This document shows positions 8,253-14,685 of a stretch of DNA of 14,685 bases, piece by piece (position 1 is the stretch's first letter; each line of letters opens with the position of its first letter). The stretch is taken from NCBI GenBank assembly GCA_902775075.1, contig CACYKX010000063.1, forward strand, positions 1 to 14,685, written 5' to 3'. Below the pieces are notes generated by a model. That model had not been told where the DNA came from. It saw nothing but the letters and a program-made list of their open reading frames with translations, and searched no databases. Origin of the DNA: an uncultured Prevotellaceae bacterium. GTDB taxonomy: Bacteria; Bacteroidota; Bacteroidia; Bacteroidales; Bacteroidaceae. A program made the translations under genes and the position numbers.

Positions 8253-9755
8253 TTATTTTATTCTAAATTTATTGATACAGTCGATATACGCTTCTACAGA
8301 TGCGGTAACGATATCGGTATTGGCTCCGAAGCCATAATAGACATGTCCGTCGTATTCCACCTGCATATGTACTTTACCGACGTCATCAGAACCCTTGTCG
8401 ATAGCTTGGATAGTAAACTCCTTTAGCGTCATATTTTTGCGGATGATTCGCTTCAAAGCTTTAATAGCGGCATCTACAGGTCCGTTACCCGAAGAGGCCT
8501 CCTCAAACTTCTGTCCGCTAATGTCAAGACCGATACTTGCTACGCTCTTCACACCTTTACCGGTTGTAACCTGAAGGTAATCGAGCTTCACAGTATGGTT
8601 CTCTGTATCGTCGGCGCCAGCCAATACGAGGATATCCGCATCGGAAACCTCCTTTTTCTGATCGGCAAGGACGAGGAATTTTTTATAGATCTTATCAAGT
8701 TTTTCTTCATTCTCTATCTCCACGCCATTCACCTGAAGGCGATATTTCAAAGCTGCACGACCGCTACGAGCTGTGAGGACGATAGCGTTATCCTCGAGTC
8801 CTACATCCTTAGGATTGATAATCTCATAAGTCTGTACATTCTTCAGCACGCCATCTTGATGGATACCACTCGAATGAGCAAAGGCGTTACGCCCCACGAT
8901 AGCCTTGTTGGGTTGAACCGGCATATTCATCAAACTACTTACCATACGAGAGGTAGGAATGATCTTTGGCGTGTTGATATTCGTATCTATGCCAATTCCC
9001 TTATGGCATTTCAGAATCATGGCAATCTCCTCGAGCGAAGTATTACCGGCACGTTCTCCGATACCATTCATGGTGACCTCCACCTGACGAGCACCATTCA
9101 AGACACCTTGGAGCGTGTTGGCTGTGGCCATACCCAAATCGTTATGACAATGGGTAGAGATACAAGCCTTGTCGATACCATCTACATGCTCCATCAGATA
9201 TTTGATCTTGTTACCATATTCGTCTGGAAGACAATAGCCCGTAGTATCCGGGATGTTAACTACCGTAGCTCCAGCCTTGATGACAGCTTCAACCACACGA
9301 GCCAAATACTCATTCTCCGTACGACCGGCATCCTCAGCATAGAATTCTACATCCTCTACATATTTCTTTGCATATTTTACAGCAGCAACGGCCCGCTCGA
9401 TAATCTCTTCACGATTGCTATTAAACTTATATTTAATATGCGAATCGCTTGTGCCGATACCGGTATGAATTCTTTTATGTTTGGCATATTTTAGAGATTC
9501 CGCAGCACAATCAATATCTTTTTGTACGGCTCTTGTCAAGGCACAAATCGTTGGCCATGTCACAGCCTTACTGATTTCTACTACCGAATTGAAATCGCCA
9601 GGAGAGGAAATTGGGAACCCCGCTTCGATGACATCCACGCCGAGCTGTTCCAGTTGCTTAGCTACCTGAATTTTTTCTACGGTATTCAACTGGCAACCCG
9701 GTACTTGCTCGCCATCACGAAGGGTGGTATCAAAAATAAATAATCTGTCACTCAT
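8253..9755 (-). CDS. leuA: 2-isopropylmalate synthase
   Basis: LeuA condenses acetyl-CoA with 2-ketoisovalerate, the committed step to leucine. I place the start at the ATG at 9755 (500 residues). The frame extends to a TTG at 9791, but AGAAGAG (9764-9758) sits just before the ATG and the family start DTTLRDGEQ falls at residues 9-17 from there. Metal ligands are Asp14 and His202/His204 in THCHNDLG, followed by [14 protein letters not shown] (230-243) and GIHQDG. The C-terminal part from about residue 390 is the LeuA allosteric domain, which in the family binds leucine for feedback inhibition. It is the first gene of the operon and follows the attenuator directly, so it is probably controlled both by transcription attenuation and by feedback. 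Confidence 0.95.
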   Translation of the reverse strand: MSDRLFIFDTTLRDGEQVPGCQLNTVEKIQVAKQLEQLGVDVIEAGFPISSPGDFNSVVEISKAVTWPTICALTRAVQKDIDCAAESLKYAKHKRIHTGIGTSDSHIKYKFNSNREEIIERAVAAVKYAKKYVEDVEFYAEDAGRTENEYLARVVEAVIKAGATVVNIPDTTGYCLPDEYGNKIKYLMEHVDGIDKACISTHCHNDLGMATANTLQGVLNGARQVEVTMNGIGERAGNTSLEEIAMILKCHKGIGIDTNINTPKIIPTSRMVSSLMNMPVQPNKAIVGRNAFAHSSGIHQDGVLKNVQTYEIINPKDVGLEDNAIVLTARSGRAALKYRLQVNGVEIENEEKLDKIYKKFLVLADQKKEVSDADILVLAGADDTENHTVKLDYLQVTTGKGVKSVASIGLDISGQKFEEASSGNGPVDAAIKALKRIIRKNMTLKEFTIQAIDKGSDDVGKVHMQVEYDGHVYYGFGANTDIVTASVEAYIDCINKFRIK

Positions 9756-9801
9756 ATCTCTTCTTATATTAACTCTTTGTTGTTTTCGCAAAACTTGAGG
9801 T

Positions 9802-9845
9802 AAAAGAAAAAGCCTTCCACACTCCTAACGGAAGTGAGAAAGGCT
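9802..9845 (-). terminator. Attenuator terminator upstream of leuA
   Basis: On the minus strand AGCCTTTCTCACTTC (9845-9831) pairs with GGAGTGTGGAAGGCT (9825-9811) over 15 positions with a single T/T mismatch and a 5-nt loop. TTTTTCTTTT follows directly. It is a strong intrinsic terminator placed between the leader peptide and leuA, 46 nt before the leuA ATG, where it makes sense only as a conditional stop. Confidence 0.88.
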
Positions 9846-9865
9846 CTTTCGACTCATTCACAGAG

Positions 9866-9949
9866 TTATAAGCATACCTTCTTACTTCCGGCCACTCGTT
9901 GTAGTCGAATTCGAATAATAATGCTTAAAATACTTTGTGAATTTGTCAT
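9866..9949 (-). CDS. Branched-chain amino acid operon leader peptide (27 aa)
   Basis: A short open frame starts at the ATG 9949-9947, directly behind the purine-rich GAAGAGAG, and stops at TAA 9868-9866. Codons 7-16 read ILSIIIRIRL; overall there are five Ile (all ATT), three Leu and two Val codons in 27, with CGA Arg codons at 13, 15 and 18. It lies between the leu promoter and the attenuator hairpin. Its codons 21-25 contain GGAAGTAAGAAGG (9889-9877), which can pair with the 5' arm of the terminator. This is the architecture of a control peptide: its translation, not its product, is expected to matter. A stalled ribosome at the Ile/Leu codons would free the antiterminator segment; a ribosome reaching the stop would cover part of it. 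Confidence 0.85.
   Translation of the reverse strand: MTNSQSILSIIIRIRLQRVAGSKKVCL
9877..9889 (-). promoter_or_regulatory. Antiterminator segment inside the leader peptide
   Basis: GGAAGTAAGAAGG on the minus strand can pair with CCTTTCTCACTTCC (9843-9830), the 5' arm of the attenuator. I count 12 pairs of 13 including one G-U, with one A/C mismatch. Forming this helix excludes the terminator hairpin. Confidence 0.75.
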
Positions 9950-9979
9950 CTCTCTTCGTCTTTATTCTTTTTACAGTTG

Positions 9980-10011
9980 CAAAGATATACATTTTTGGTG
10001 ACTCCAACAAA
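9980..10011 (-). promoter_or_regulatory. Promoter of the leu operon
   Basis: On the minus strand TTTG (10011-10008), exactly 20 nt of spacer and TATCTTTG (9987-9980) match the Bacteroidota housekeeping consensus at every defined base. Transcription would begin near 9973, about 25 nt before the leader peptide ATG. The AT-rich stretch from 10012 to 10114 shows nothing else I can name. Confidence 0.85.
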
Positions 10012-10114
10012 TAATTTATAACTTTTTTCTCACTTATTCTAACATTTTGATATTTTTCCGCGAATTATTAGTATTATTATTGTTATTCATTTCTTTTTTT
10101 TATCTCAAAATATG

Positions 10115-10163
10115 CACAAACAAGAATCCCTCCAACCCATTATATATAAAATAGGTGGAGGGA
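10115..10163 (-). terminator. Terminator of dnaB
   Basis: TCCCTCCACCTATT (10163-10150, minus strand) pairs with AATGGGTTGGAGGGA (10141-10127) with one bulged T and an 8-nt AT loop. The following sequence, TTCTTGTTTG, is a T-rich but imperfect tail. It lies about 44 nt after the dnaB stop. The stem is strong; the broken T tract makes its efficiency uncertain. Confidence 0.7.
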
Positions 10164-10206
10164 GTCGACTAAAAAATTAAAAAACTAATGTATCATTATT
10201 GCCATA

Positions 10207-11703
10207 TTAGAATGGCAAAGGAGAATTATCTGGTGGAGGTGGAGGTATAGGAACATCCTTATTCATGGCGCTTCCGACGATCTCACCTTCGTTAACAGGT
10301 CCGATCGTCGCATCCTCAGGATTCTGGAATCTAGTAAACTGACCAGCAAAGTTGAGTAACACATCACCCGTAGCACCCTTACGATGTTTAGCGATAATGA
10401 TCTGAGCCATGCCATGCAAATCGTTACCCTTGCTATCCTCATAAATATGATAATATTCCGGACGATGTACAAAGAGAACCATATCGGCATCCTGCTCGAT
10501 GGCACCCGACTCACGCAAGTCGCTCAACTGAGGGCGTTTACCCTCGAGTCCTTCACGATTTTCCACGTTACGACTCAACTGAGACAACGCCAAGATAGGA
10601 ATATTCAACTCTTTGGCCAATCCCTTCAAAGAACGAGAGATCGTAGAAACCTCCTCCTGACGACTACTAAATCGCATACCATTAGCATTCATCAACTGGA
10701 GATAGTCGATCATGATCACCTTCACGCCCTTTTCGCGAACAAGTCGACGAGCCTTCGTTCTCAGCTCGAAAACAGAGAGGGCCGGCGTGTCATCCACATA
10801 GATAGGCGCGCCCGTAAGCAAACGCAACTTAGAGTCGAAACGTTGCCACTCCTCGCGGTCCAACTGGCCGTTCAAAATTTTACTACCCGGAATCTCACAG
10901 ACATTAGAGATCAAACGGTTGACAAGTTGGACGTTATTCATTTCTAGAGAGAAGAATGCGATAGGCACCTGATAGTCTACGGCAATATTCTTAGCGATAC
11001 TTAGCGCAAAAGACGTTTTACCCATGGCCGGACGACCAGCGATGATGACGAGGTCGGAAGCCTGCCAACCCGAAGTAATATCGTCGAGGCCCGTAAAACC
11101 GGAAGGAATACCCGTAAGTCCGCCCGTATTACTAGCTGCAGCCTGAAGGATACGCGTAGCCTCCTTGATGACGGGGTCGATCTGCGTATACTCCTGTCGC
11201 ATATTCTTTTGCGACAACTCAAAGAGCGATCCCTCGGCATGCTGCATCAATTCATCGACATCCACCTGCGGATCGAAGGCATCCGTTTCCACCTCGCTTG
11301 CGAAATGGATGAGTTGTCGAGCCATATATTTCTGCGCCAGGATATGAGCATGATATTCGATATTGGCCGAAGAAGCCACCTTATCGGTAAGTTCCATGAT
11401 ATATGGAGCGCCTCCCACCTCATCGAGTGTACCCTCATGCCGAAGTTCCTCGGTAACAGTAAGCAAGTCGACAGGCTTTTCACTCATATTCATGTTCTGA
11501 ATAGCCTGATAAATCTTCTGATGACGAGGGTCATAAAAAGTCTCCGGACGCAGCAACTCCGATACCACGGCGAAGGCATCCTTGTCCACCATCAAGGCTC
11601 CAAGGACCACCTGCTCCATATCGACAGCCTGAGGAGGCAAATGTCCATAACTATTATCGATTGGCGTCTGAGTACGACGCCGAGTTGTCTTCTTTTCTGG
11701 CAT
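10207..11703 (-). CDS. dnaB: Replicative DNA helicase DnaB
   Basis: DnaB is the hexameric ATP-driven helicase that unwinds DNA at the replication fork. I start it at the ATG at 11703 (498 residues), which has AAGGA (11712-11708) at good spacing. The frame reaches a TTG at 11727, but that codon lies inside the promoter box. The N-terminal domain (about 22-125, beginning PPQAVDMEQVVLGALM) is followed by a linker and the RecA-like domain with Walker A GRPAMGKTS (223-231), Walker B VIMIDYLQL (329-337), the DLRESGAIEQDAD segment (395-407) and the KHRKG loop (439-443). No intein interrupts the usual insertion sites. The tail from 483 is Pro-rich and ends SPLPF. It is transcribed alone, divergently from ispE. 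Confidence 0.96.
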   Translation of the reverse strand: MPEKKTTRRRTQTPIDNSYGHLPPQAVDMEQVVLGALMVDKDAFAVVSELLRPETFYDPRHQKIYQAIQNMNMSEKPVDLLTVTEELRHEGTLDEVGGAPYIMELTDKVASSANIEYHAHILAQKYMARQLIHFASEVETDAFDPQVDVDELMQHAEGSLFELSQKNMRQEYTQIDPVIKEATRILQAAASNTGGLTGIPSGFTGLDDITSGWQASDLVIIAGRPAMGKTSFALSIAKNIAVDYQVPIAFFSLEMNNVQLVNRLISNVCEIPGSKILNGQLDREEWQRFDSKLRLLTGAPIYVDDTPALSVFELRTKARRLVREKGVKVIMIDYLQLMNANGMRFSSRQEEVSTISRSLKGLAKELNIPILALSQLSRNVENREGLEGKRPQLSDLRESGAIEQDADMVLFVHRPEYYHIYEDSKGNDLHGMAQIIIAKHRKGATGDVLLNFAGQFTRFQNPEDATIGPVNEGEIVGSAMNKDVPIPPPPPDNSPLPF

Positions 11704-11724
11704 ATATTCCTTAATATTTAGATG

Positions 11725-11732
11725 CAAAGATA
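11725..11732 (-). promoter_or_regulatory. -7 promoter element of dnaB
   Basis: TATCTTTG on the minus strand matches TAnnTTTG and ends 21 nt before the dnaB ATG, leaving room for the AAGGA ribosome site. A -33 box is not clear. Confidence 0.6.
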
Positions 11733-11783
11733 ATAAAAAAAAGTAACTTTGGTTATCACAATATCAAGTTTTTCTACATATAC

Positions 11784-11814
11784 TTGCTTTTATAATCGAA
11801 AAATTGTATTTTTG
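11784..11814 (+). promoter_or_regulatory. Promoter of ispE
   Basis: TTG (11784-11786), 20 nt of spacer and TATTTTTG (11807-11814) fit the Bacteroidota pattern apart from one missing T in the -33 box. Transcription would start near 11820. A small hairpin, AAGCCC/GGGCTT (11825-11843, 7-nt loop), would then be at the very 5' end of the message. Confidence 0.65.
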
Positions 11815-11870
11815 CAATACCAAAAAGCCCGTTTTATGGGCTTCATCATGATAATTTAAGTAGAACAGAT

Positions 11871-12713
11871 ATGATAGTTTTCCCTTGTGCCAAGATCAAC
11901 CTTGGATTGAATATCACAGGATTGCGTGAAGATGGTTATCACGACTTAGAGACCGTCTTCTATCCTATTCCTGTAACCGATGCGCTAGAAGTCAAACACA
12001 TGGACCCAGACTTCCCGAGCGATGTGGCTTGCGACCTAAAGATTACGGGTAATGCCGTAGATTGCGACGAAAGCGACAACCTCGTTGTGAAAGCCTATCA
12101 TCTATTGGCCAAAGACTATAATCTGCCGCGCGTACATGCTCATTTATGCAAAAGGATTCCTTCGCAAGCCGGACTGGGAGGCGGTTCGAGTGATGCAGCC
12201 TATATGATCAGATTGCTTGACGAGCGTTTCCGCCTGAATATCGGTAATGCCGAGATGGAGCGATATGCCGCTCAACTGGGTGCCGACTGCGCATTCTTCA
12301 TCACAAGTGAACCCAGCTATGCCACAGGTATCGGGGAGATACTGGAACCTGCCGACGGCCCTAAGGGTAATCTGAACGGTTATTATATCGTACTCATAAA
12401 GCCTGATGTTGCCGTAAGTACCGGAGCAGCCTACAAGATGATAGAATGCAAGAAGCCGGTAAAGTCGTGCCGCGACATCGTGCGCCAGCCTATAGACACA
12501 TGGAAAGATGAACTCGTAAACGATTTCGAGAAACCAGTCTTTGAGCAGCATCCTATCCTAGGAGAAATCAAAGAACGCCTCTATGAGTTGGGCGCCAACT
12601 ATGCAGCCATGAGCGGAAGCGGAAGTTGCATGTTTGGAATCTTCGAACAAGAACCCGAGTTTGATACCGCCCAAGAATTTCCTAACACTTGGAATAAGAC
12701 CCTAAAACTATAA
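11871..12713 (+). CDS. ispE: 4-diphosphocytidyl-2-C-methyl-D-erythritol kinase
   Basis: IspE phosphorylates CDP-methylerythritol with ATP in the MEP pathway to isopentenyl diphosphate, in the cytosol. The 280-residue protein is a GHMP kinase: the opening PCAKINLGLNITG carries Lys8, the ATP-binding glycine loop PSQAGLGGGSSDAA spans 97-110, GADC (137-140) holds the likely catalytic Asp139, and MSGSGSCMFG near the C-terminus is the third GHMP motif. Length is usual for the family. It shows that the organism makes isoprenoids by the MEP route. The Shine-Dalgarno sequence is weak. A Nudix gene starts 2 nt after its stop codon, so the two form a tight operon. Confidence 0.95.
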   Translation: MIVFPCAKINLGLNITGLREDGYHDLETVFYPIPVTDALEVKHMDPDFPSDVACDLKITGNAVDCDESDNLVVKAYHLLAKDYNLPRVHAHLCKRIPSQAGLGGGSSDAAYMIRLLDERFRLNIGNAEMERYAAQLGADCAFFITSEPSYATGIGEILEPADGPKGNLNGYYIVLIKPDVAVSTGAAYKMIECKKPVKSCRDIVRQPIDTWKDELVNDFEKPVFEQHPILGEIKERLYELGANYAAMSGSGSCMFGIFEQEPEFDTAQEFPNTWNKTLKL

Positions 12714-12715
12714 AA

Positions 12716-13216
12716 ATGAGAGATAACGGAAAAGAGCAATTTCCTATTGTCGATGAAATGGGAAATATTCTCGGAGCGGTGAGCAGACAACATGCCCACG
12801 ACGGTTCCAAGATTTTGCATCCTGTGGTCCATCTGCACGTGTTCAACAGCAAGGGCGAACTCTATCTGCAACATCGGCCCAGTTGGAAAGATATCCAACC
12901 CGACAGATGGGATACGGCCTGTGGCGGACATGTGGACTTAGGAGAAAGCGTGCAACAAGCATTACATAGAGAGGTGGCCGAAGAACTCGGTATTACCGAC
13001 TTCCACCCGGAAGCCTTAGGGCATTACGTGTTTGAGAGCGACAGAGAGAAAGAACTGGTATACGTACATCGATGCGTCTACGACGGCGAGATACGTCCAA
13101 GCGAAGAAGAACTCGACGGAGGCAGATTCTTCTCTGCCGATGAAATCAAACAAAATATAGGAAAAGGCGTATTCACCCCCAACTTTGAGAATGAATACGC
13201 CAAATATTTCTTATAG
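12716..13216 (+). CDS. Nudix hydrolase downstream of ispE
   Basis: This 166-residue cytosolic protein has a complete Nudix box at 71-93 (Gly71, Glu77, Arg85-Glu86, Glu89-Glu90, Gly92), which binds the metal that cleaves diphosphate-containing substrates. The preceding part (HPVVHLHVFNSKGELYLQHR, about 35-54, and WDTACGGH, 65-72) resembles the Nudix group that includes isopentenyl-diphosphate isomerase and the YfcD-like hydrolases. Isomerases carry Cys-Gly-His at the active site; here it is Cys-Gly-Gly-His together with a full REVAEE hydrolase box, so I favour hydrolase. The 2-nt gap after ispE, with no Shine-Dalgarno sequence, suggests coupled translation and perhaps an isoprenoid-related substrate, but that is inference. 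Its last 6 bp overlap the convergent serB stop region. Confidence 0.85.
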   Translation: MRDNGKEQFPIVDEMGNILGAVSRQHAHDGSKILHPVVHLHVFNSKGELYLQHRPSWKDIQPDRWDTACGGHVDLGESVQQALHREVAEELGITDFHPEALGHYVFESDREKELVYVHRCVYDGEIRPSEEELDGGRFFSADEIKQNIGKGVFTPNFENEYAKYFL

Positions 13217-14440
13217 TTTTCCGGCTTCGCCCAGATAACTATCCTTGAATCCCAAGAAATACAAGATTCCATCAAGACCAAGGGTGTTGATACTTTGCTC
13301 AGCATTAGCCACCACTCTTGGTTTCGCATGGAACGCAATACCAAGTCCAGCCTCGCTAATCATAGGCAAATCGTTGGCGCCATCGCCCACAGCAATTGTC
13401 TGAGCGAGGTCCACCTTCTCCACTTGAGCGATAAGTTTCAGGAGTTCAGCCTTACGATGACCATCGACGATCTCACCTACATAATTACCTGTAAGTTTGC
13501 CATCGTCTCCGATCTCCAACTCGTTAGCATACACATAATCCACCCCATATCTCCGTTGCAGATATTCACCAAAATAGGTGAATCCACCACTCAAGATAGC
13601 AATCTTATATCCACATTGTTTAAGTACCGTCATCAATCGATCAGCCCCCTCGGTAATAGGCAGATTTTCTGCGATTTCCTGCATGACGCTAACATCCAGT
13701 CCCTTGAGCAAGGCGACACGCTCCTTAAAGCTTTCCTTGAAGTCGATTTCGCCACGCATGGCACGAGCCGTAATCTCAGCCACCTTGTCGCCGACGCCAG
13801 CTTTTTTGGCCAATTCATCGATACACTCCGTCTGAATGAGCGTAGAGTCCATATCGAAACAGATGAGTCGACGCATACGTCGATACATATCATCCTTCTG
13901 GAAAGAGAAGTCGATACCTTGATCCGAAGACAAGTTCATCAATTGTTTCTGCATATCAGCCCGATCGGCCGGCGTGCCACGAAGCGAGAACTCGATGCAC
14001 GCGCGCACGTTACGTTCAGGATGCGCGATACTCATACGCCCGGTAAGGCGAAGTATCGAGTCGATGTTCAGTCCTTGTTCAGCTATTACCTTAGTGGCGG
14101 CAGCTATCTGCTTGGCCGTAAGTTGTCGGCCGATAAGCGTCAGGATATATCTATTCTTACCTTGGCGCCCTACCCAATTTTCATACTCCTCATCCGTAAC
14201 GGGTGTAAAGGCAATATTAACCCCAAGTTCATTTGCCTTGAAGAGCAATTCCTTCATCACCTGTCCCGACTGCGCCTCTTTGATACGAATCAAAATGCCC
14301 AGCGACAGAGTGCTATGAATGTCAGCCTGACCGATGTCGAGGATGGTAGCACCATGGCGTGCCAAGATCTCGGTAGCAGAAGCTGTGAGGCCAGGACGAT
14401 CCTGCCCCGTAATACTTATTAAGATTTGTTCCTCTTTCAT
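13211..14440 (-). CDS. serB: Phosphoserine phosphatase with N-terminal ACT domains
   Basis: SerB dephosphorylates O-phosphoserine, the last step of serine synthesis. The 409-residue protein is long for SerB because of about 180 N-terminal residues. These hold one clear ACT-type segment (ISITGQDRPGLTASATEIL, 8-26) and probably a second (ILTLIGRQLTAKQIAAATKVI, 99-119), which in related proteins bind amino acids for regulation. The HAD phosphatase domain follows: DMDST (196-200) with nucleophile Asp196 and general acid Asp198, SGG (284-286), Lys330, and GDGANDLPM (352-360). It is the downstream partner of the hydratase gene, whose stop overlaps its ATG (TAATG). Its 3' end overlaps the Nudix gene tail to tail, leaving no room for a terminator outside the genes. 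Confidence 0.94.
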   Translation of the reverse strand: MKEEQILISITGQDRPGLTASATEILARHGATILDIGQADIHSTLSLGILIRIKEAQSGQVMKELLFKANELGVNIAFTPVTDEEYENWVGRQGKNRYILTLIGRQLTAKQIAAATKVIAEQGLNIDSILRLTGRMSIAHPERNVRACIEFSLRGTPADRADMQKQLMNLSSDQGIDFSFQKDDMYRRMRRLICFDMDSTLIQTECIDELAKKAGVGDKVAEITARAMRGEIDFKESFKERVALLKGLDVSVMQEIAENLPITEGADRLMTVLKQCGYKIAILSGGFTYFGEYLQRRYGVDYVYANELEIGDDGKLTGNYVGEIVDGHRKAELLKLIAQVEKVDLAQTIAVGDGANDLPMISEAGLGIAFHAKPRVVANAEQSINTLGLDGILYFLGFKDSYLGEAGKL

Positions 14441-14685
14441 TACTTGAAATAATATAAGAAGGTGGCAAGACCACTCAAAGCAGGTTTTTTCTCACCCTCT
14501 ATCTCTATATCAAAACGGATTCCGGCCTTGCAGATACCGCGTAAGTTTTCGATGCTTTCGAGTGTTGTCACCAAGCGCACGCGACTACCTACCAATACAG
14601 GTTTGCCGAAGCGCATCTGGTCCATACCATAGTTCACCATCATCTTGAGATTATTCACTTCGATGATCTGATTCCAGAAATAAGG
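14440..14685 (-). CDS. MaoC/NodN-like hydratase, C-terminal part (runs off the right edge)
   Basis: The reading frame is open from the right window edge to the TAA at 14442-14440, giving at least 81 residues of C-terminal sequence. The start lies beyond the window, so GTG or ATG codons near the edge should not be taken as the start. The segment NYGMDQMRFGKPVLVGSRVR is typical of the MaoC/NodN hot-dog fold, a family of (R)-specific enoyl hydratases and relatives acting on acyl-thioesters. The catalytic Asp/His part is upstream and not visible, so activity cannot be judged. The stop codon shares its last base with the serB start (TAATG), implying translational coupling, although no metabolic link to serine synthesis is apparent. 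Confidence 0.72.
   Translation of the reverse strand, partial: PYFWNQIIEVNNLKMMVNYGMDQMRFGKPVLVGSRVRLVTTLESIENLRGICKAGIRFDIEIEGEKKPALSGLATFLYYFK

Noticed and set aside
8595..9494. A 299-codon open frame on the plus strand opposite leuA
   Set aside because: LeuA motifs on the other strand are unambiguous, and the antisense translation shows no family motif.
9756..9791. Extension of leuA to the upstream TTG at 9791
   Set aside because: The ATG at 9755 has a purine-rich ribosome site just before it and places the family N-terminus at the expected position. The extension would add 12 residues with no family support.
11704..11727. Extension of dnaB to the upstream TTG at 11727
   Set aside because: That codon lies within the TATCTTTG promoter box, whereas AAGGA precedes the ATG at 11703.
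13295..14422. A 375-codon open frame on the plus strand opposite serB
   Set aside because: It lies wholly antisense to a gene with clear HAD phosphatase motifs, and its translation shows no recognisable domain. It is a by-product of codon composition.

Overview
The window looks like chromosomal DNA from a Bacteroidales bacterium, most probably a Prevotella/Segatella-type organism. The promoters fit the Bacteroidota pattern (TTTG about 20 nt upstream of TAnnTTTG) rather than the E. coli pattern, and many starts lack a strong Shine-Dalgarno sequence. The gene content is also typical of the group: a tandem pair of small deoxynucleoside kinases, a leucine cluster with an extra isopropylmalate/citramalate-synthase-type gene between leuD and leuB, and SerB with an N-terminal ACT-like extension. 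I see no insertion sequence, phage gene, tRNA, rRNA or CRISPR array. Genus-level assignment is inference.

Layout. 1-272 has no gene but carries a promoter-like box and a GC-rich hairpin. On the plus strand follow an exported SGNH/sialate-O-acetylesterase-type enzyme (273-1391) and two paralogous deoxynucleoside kinases (1420-2049, 2085-2705), ending at a bidirectional terminator. On the minus strand are a secreted TPR protein (2802-3482) and the five-gene cluster leuA-leuC-leuD-(isopropylmalate/citramalate synthase family)-leuB, read from 9755 down to 3554. Upstream of leuA is a 27-codon leader peptide rich in Ile and Leu codons, an attenuator hairpin and a clear promoter. Next come dnaB (minus), then ispE and a Nudix hydrolase (plus), which converge with serB (minus, 3' ends overlapping by 6 bp). 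A MaoC/NodN-like hydratase fragment runs off the right edge and is coupled to serB by a TAATG overlap.

How the genes work together. LeuA, LeuCD and LeuB make the leucine precursor 2-ketoisocaproate from 2-ketoisovalerate. If the second synthase is a citramalate synthase, the same LeuCD and LeuB would also make 2-ketobutyrate for isoleucine. The leader peptide fits this: it has five Ile codons against three Leu codons, and a segment inside it can pair with the 5' arm of the terminator, the layout of classical ribosome-stalling attenuation. This leader is the most interesting feature of the window. It is too short to be picked up by ordinary gene calling.

Other points of interest are two genes whose promoter box lies only 4-5 nt from the start codon (probably leaderless mRNAs), a kinase paralogue that has lost two acidic residues kept in its twin, and a DnaB ending in a Pro-rich tail with an SSB-like Pro-Phe tip.
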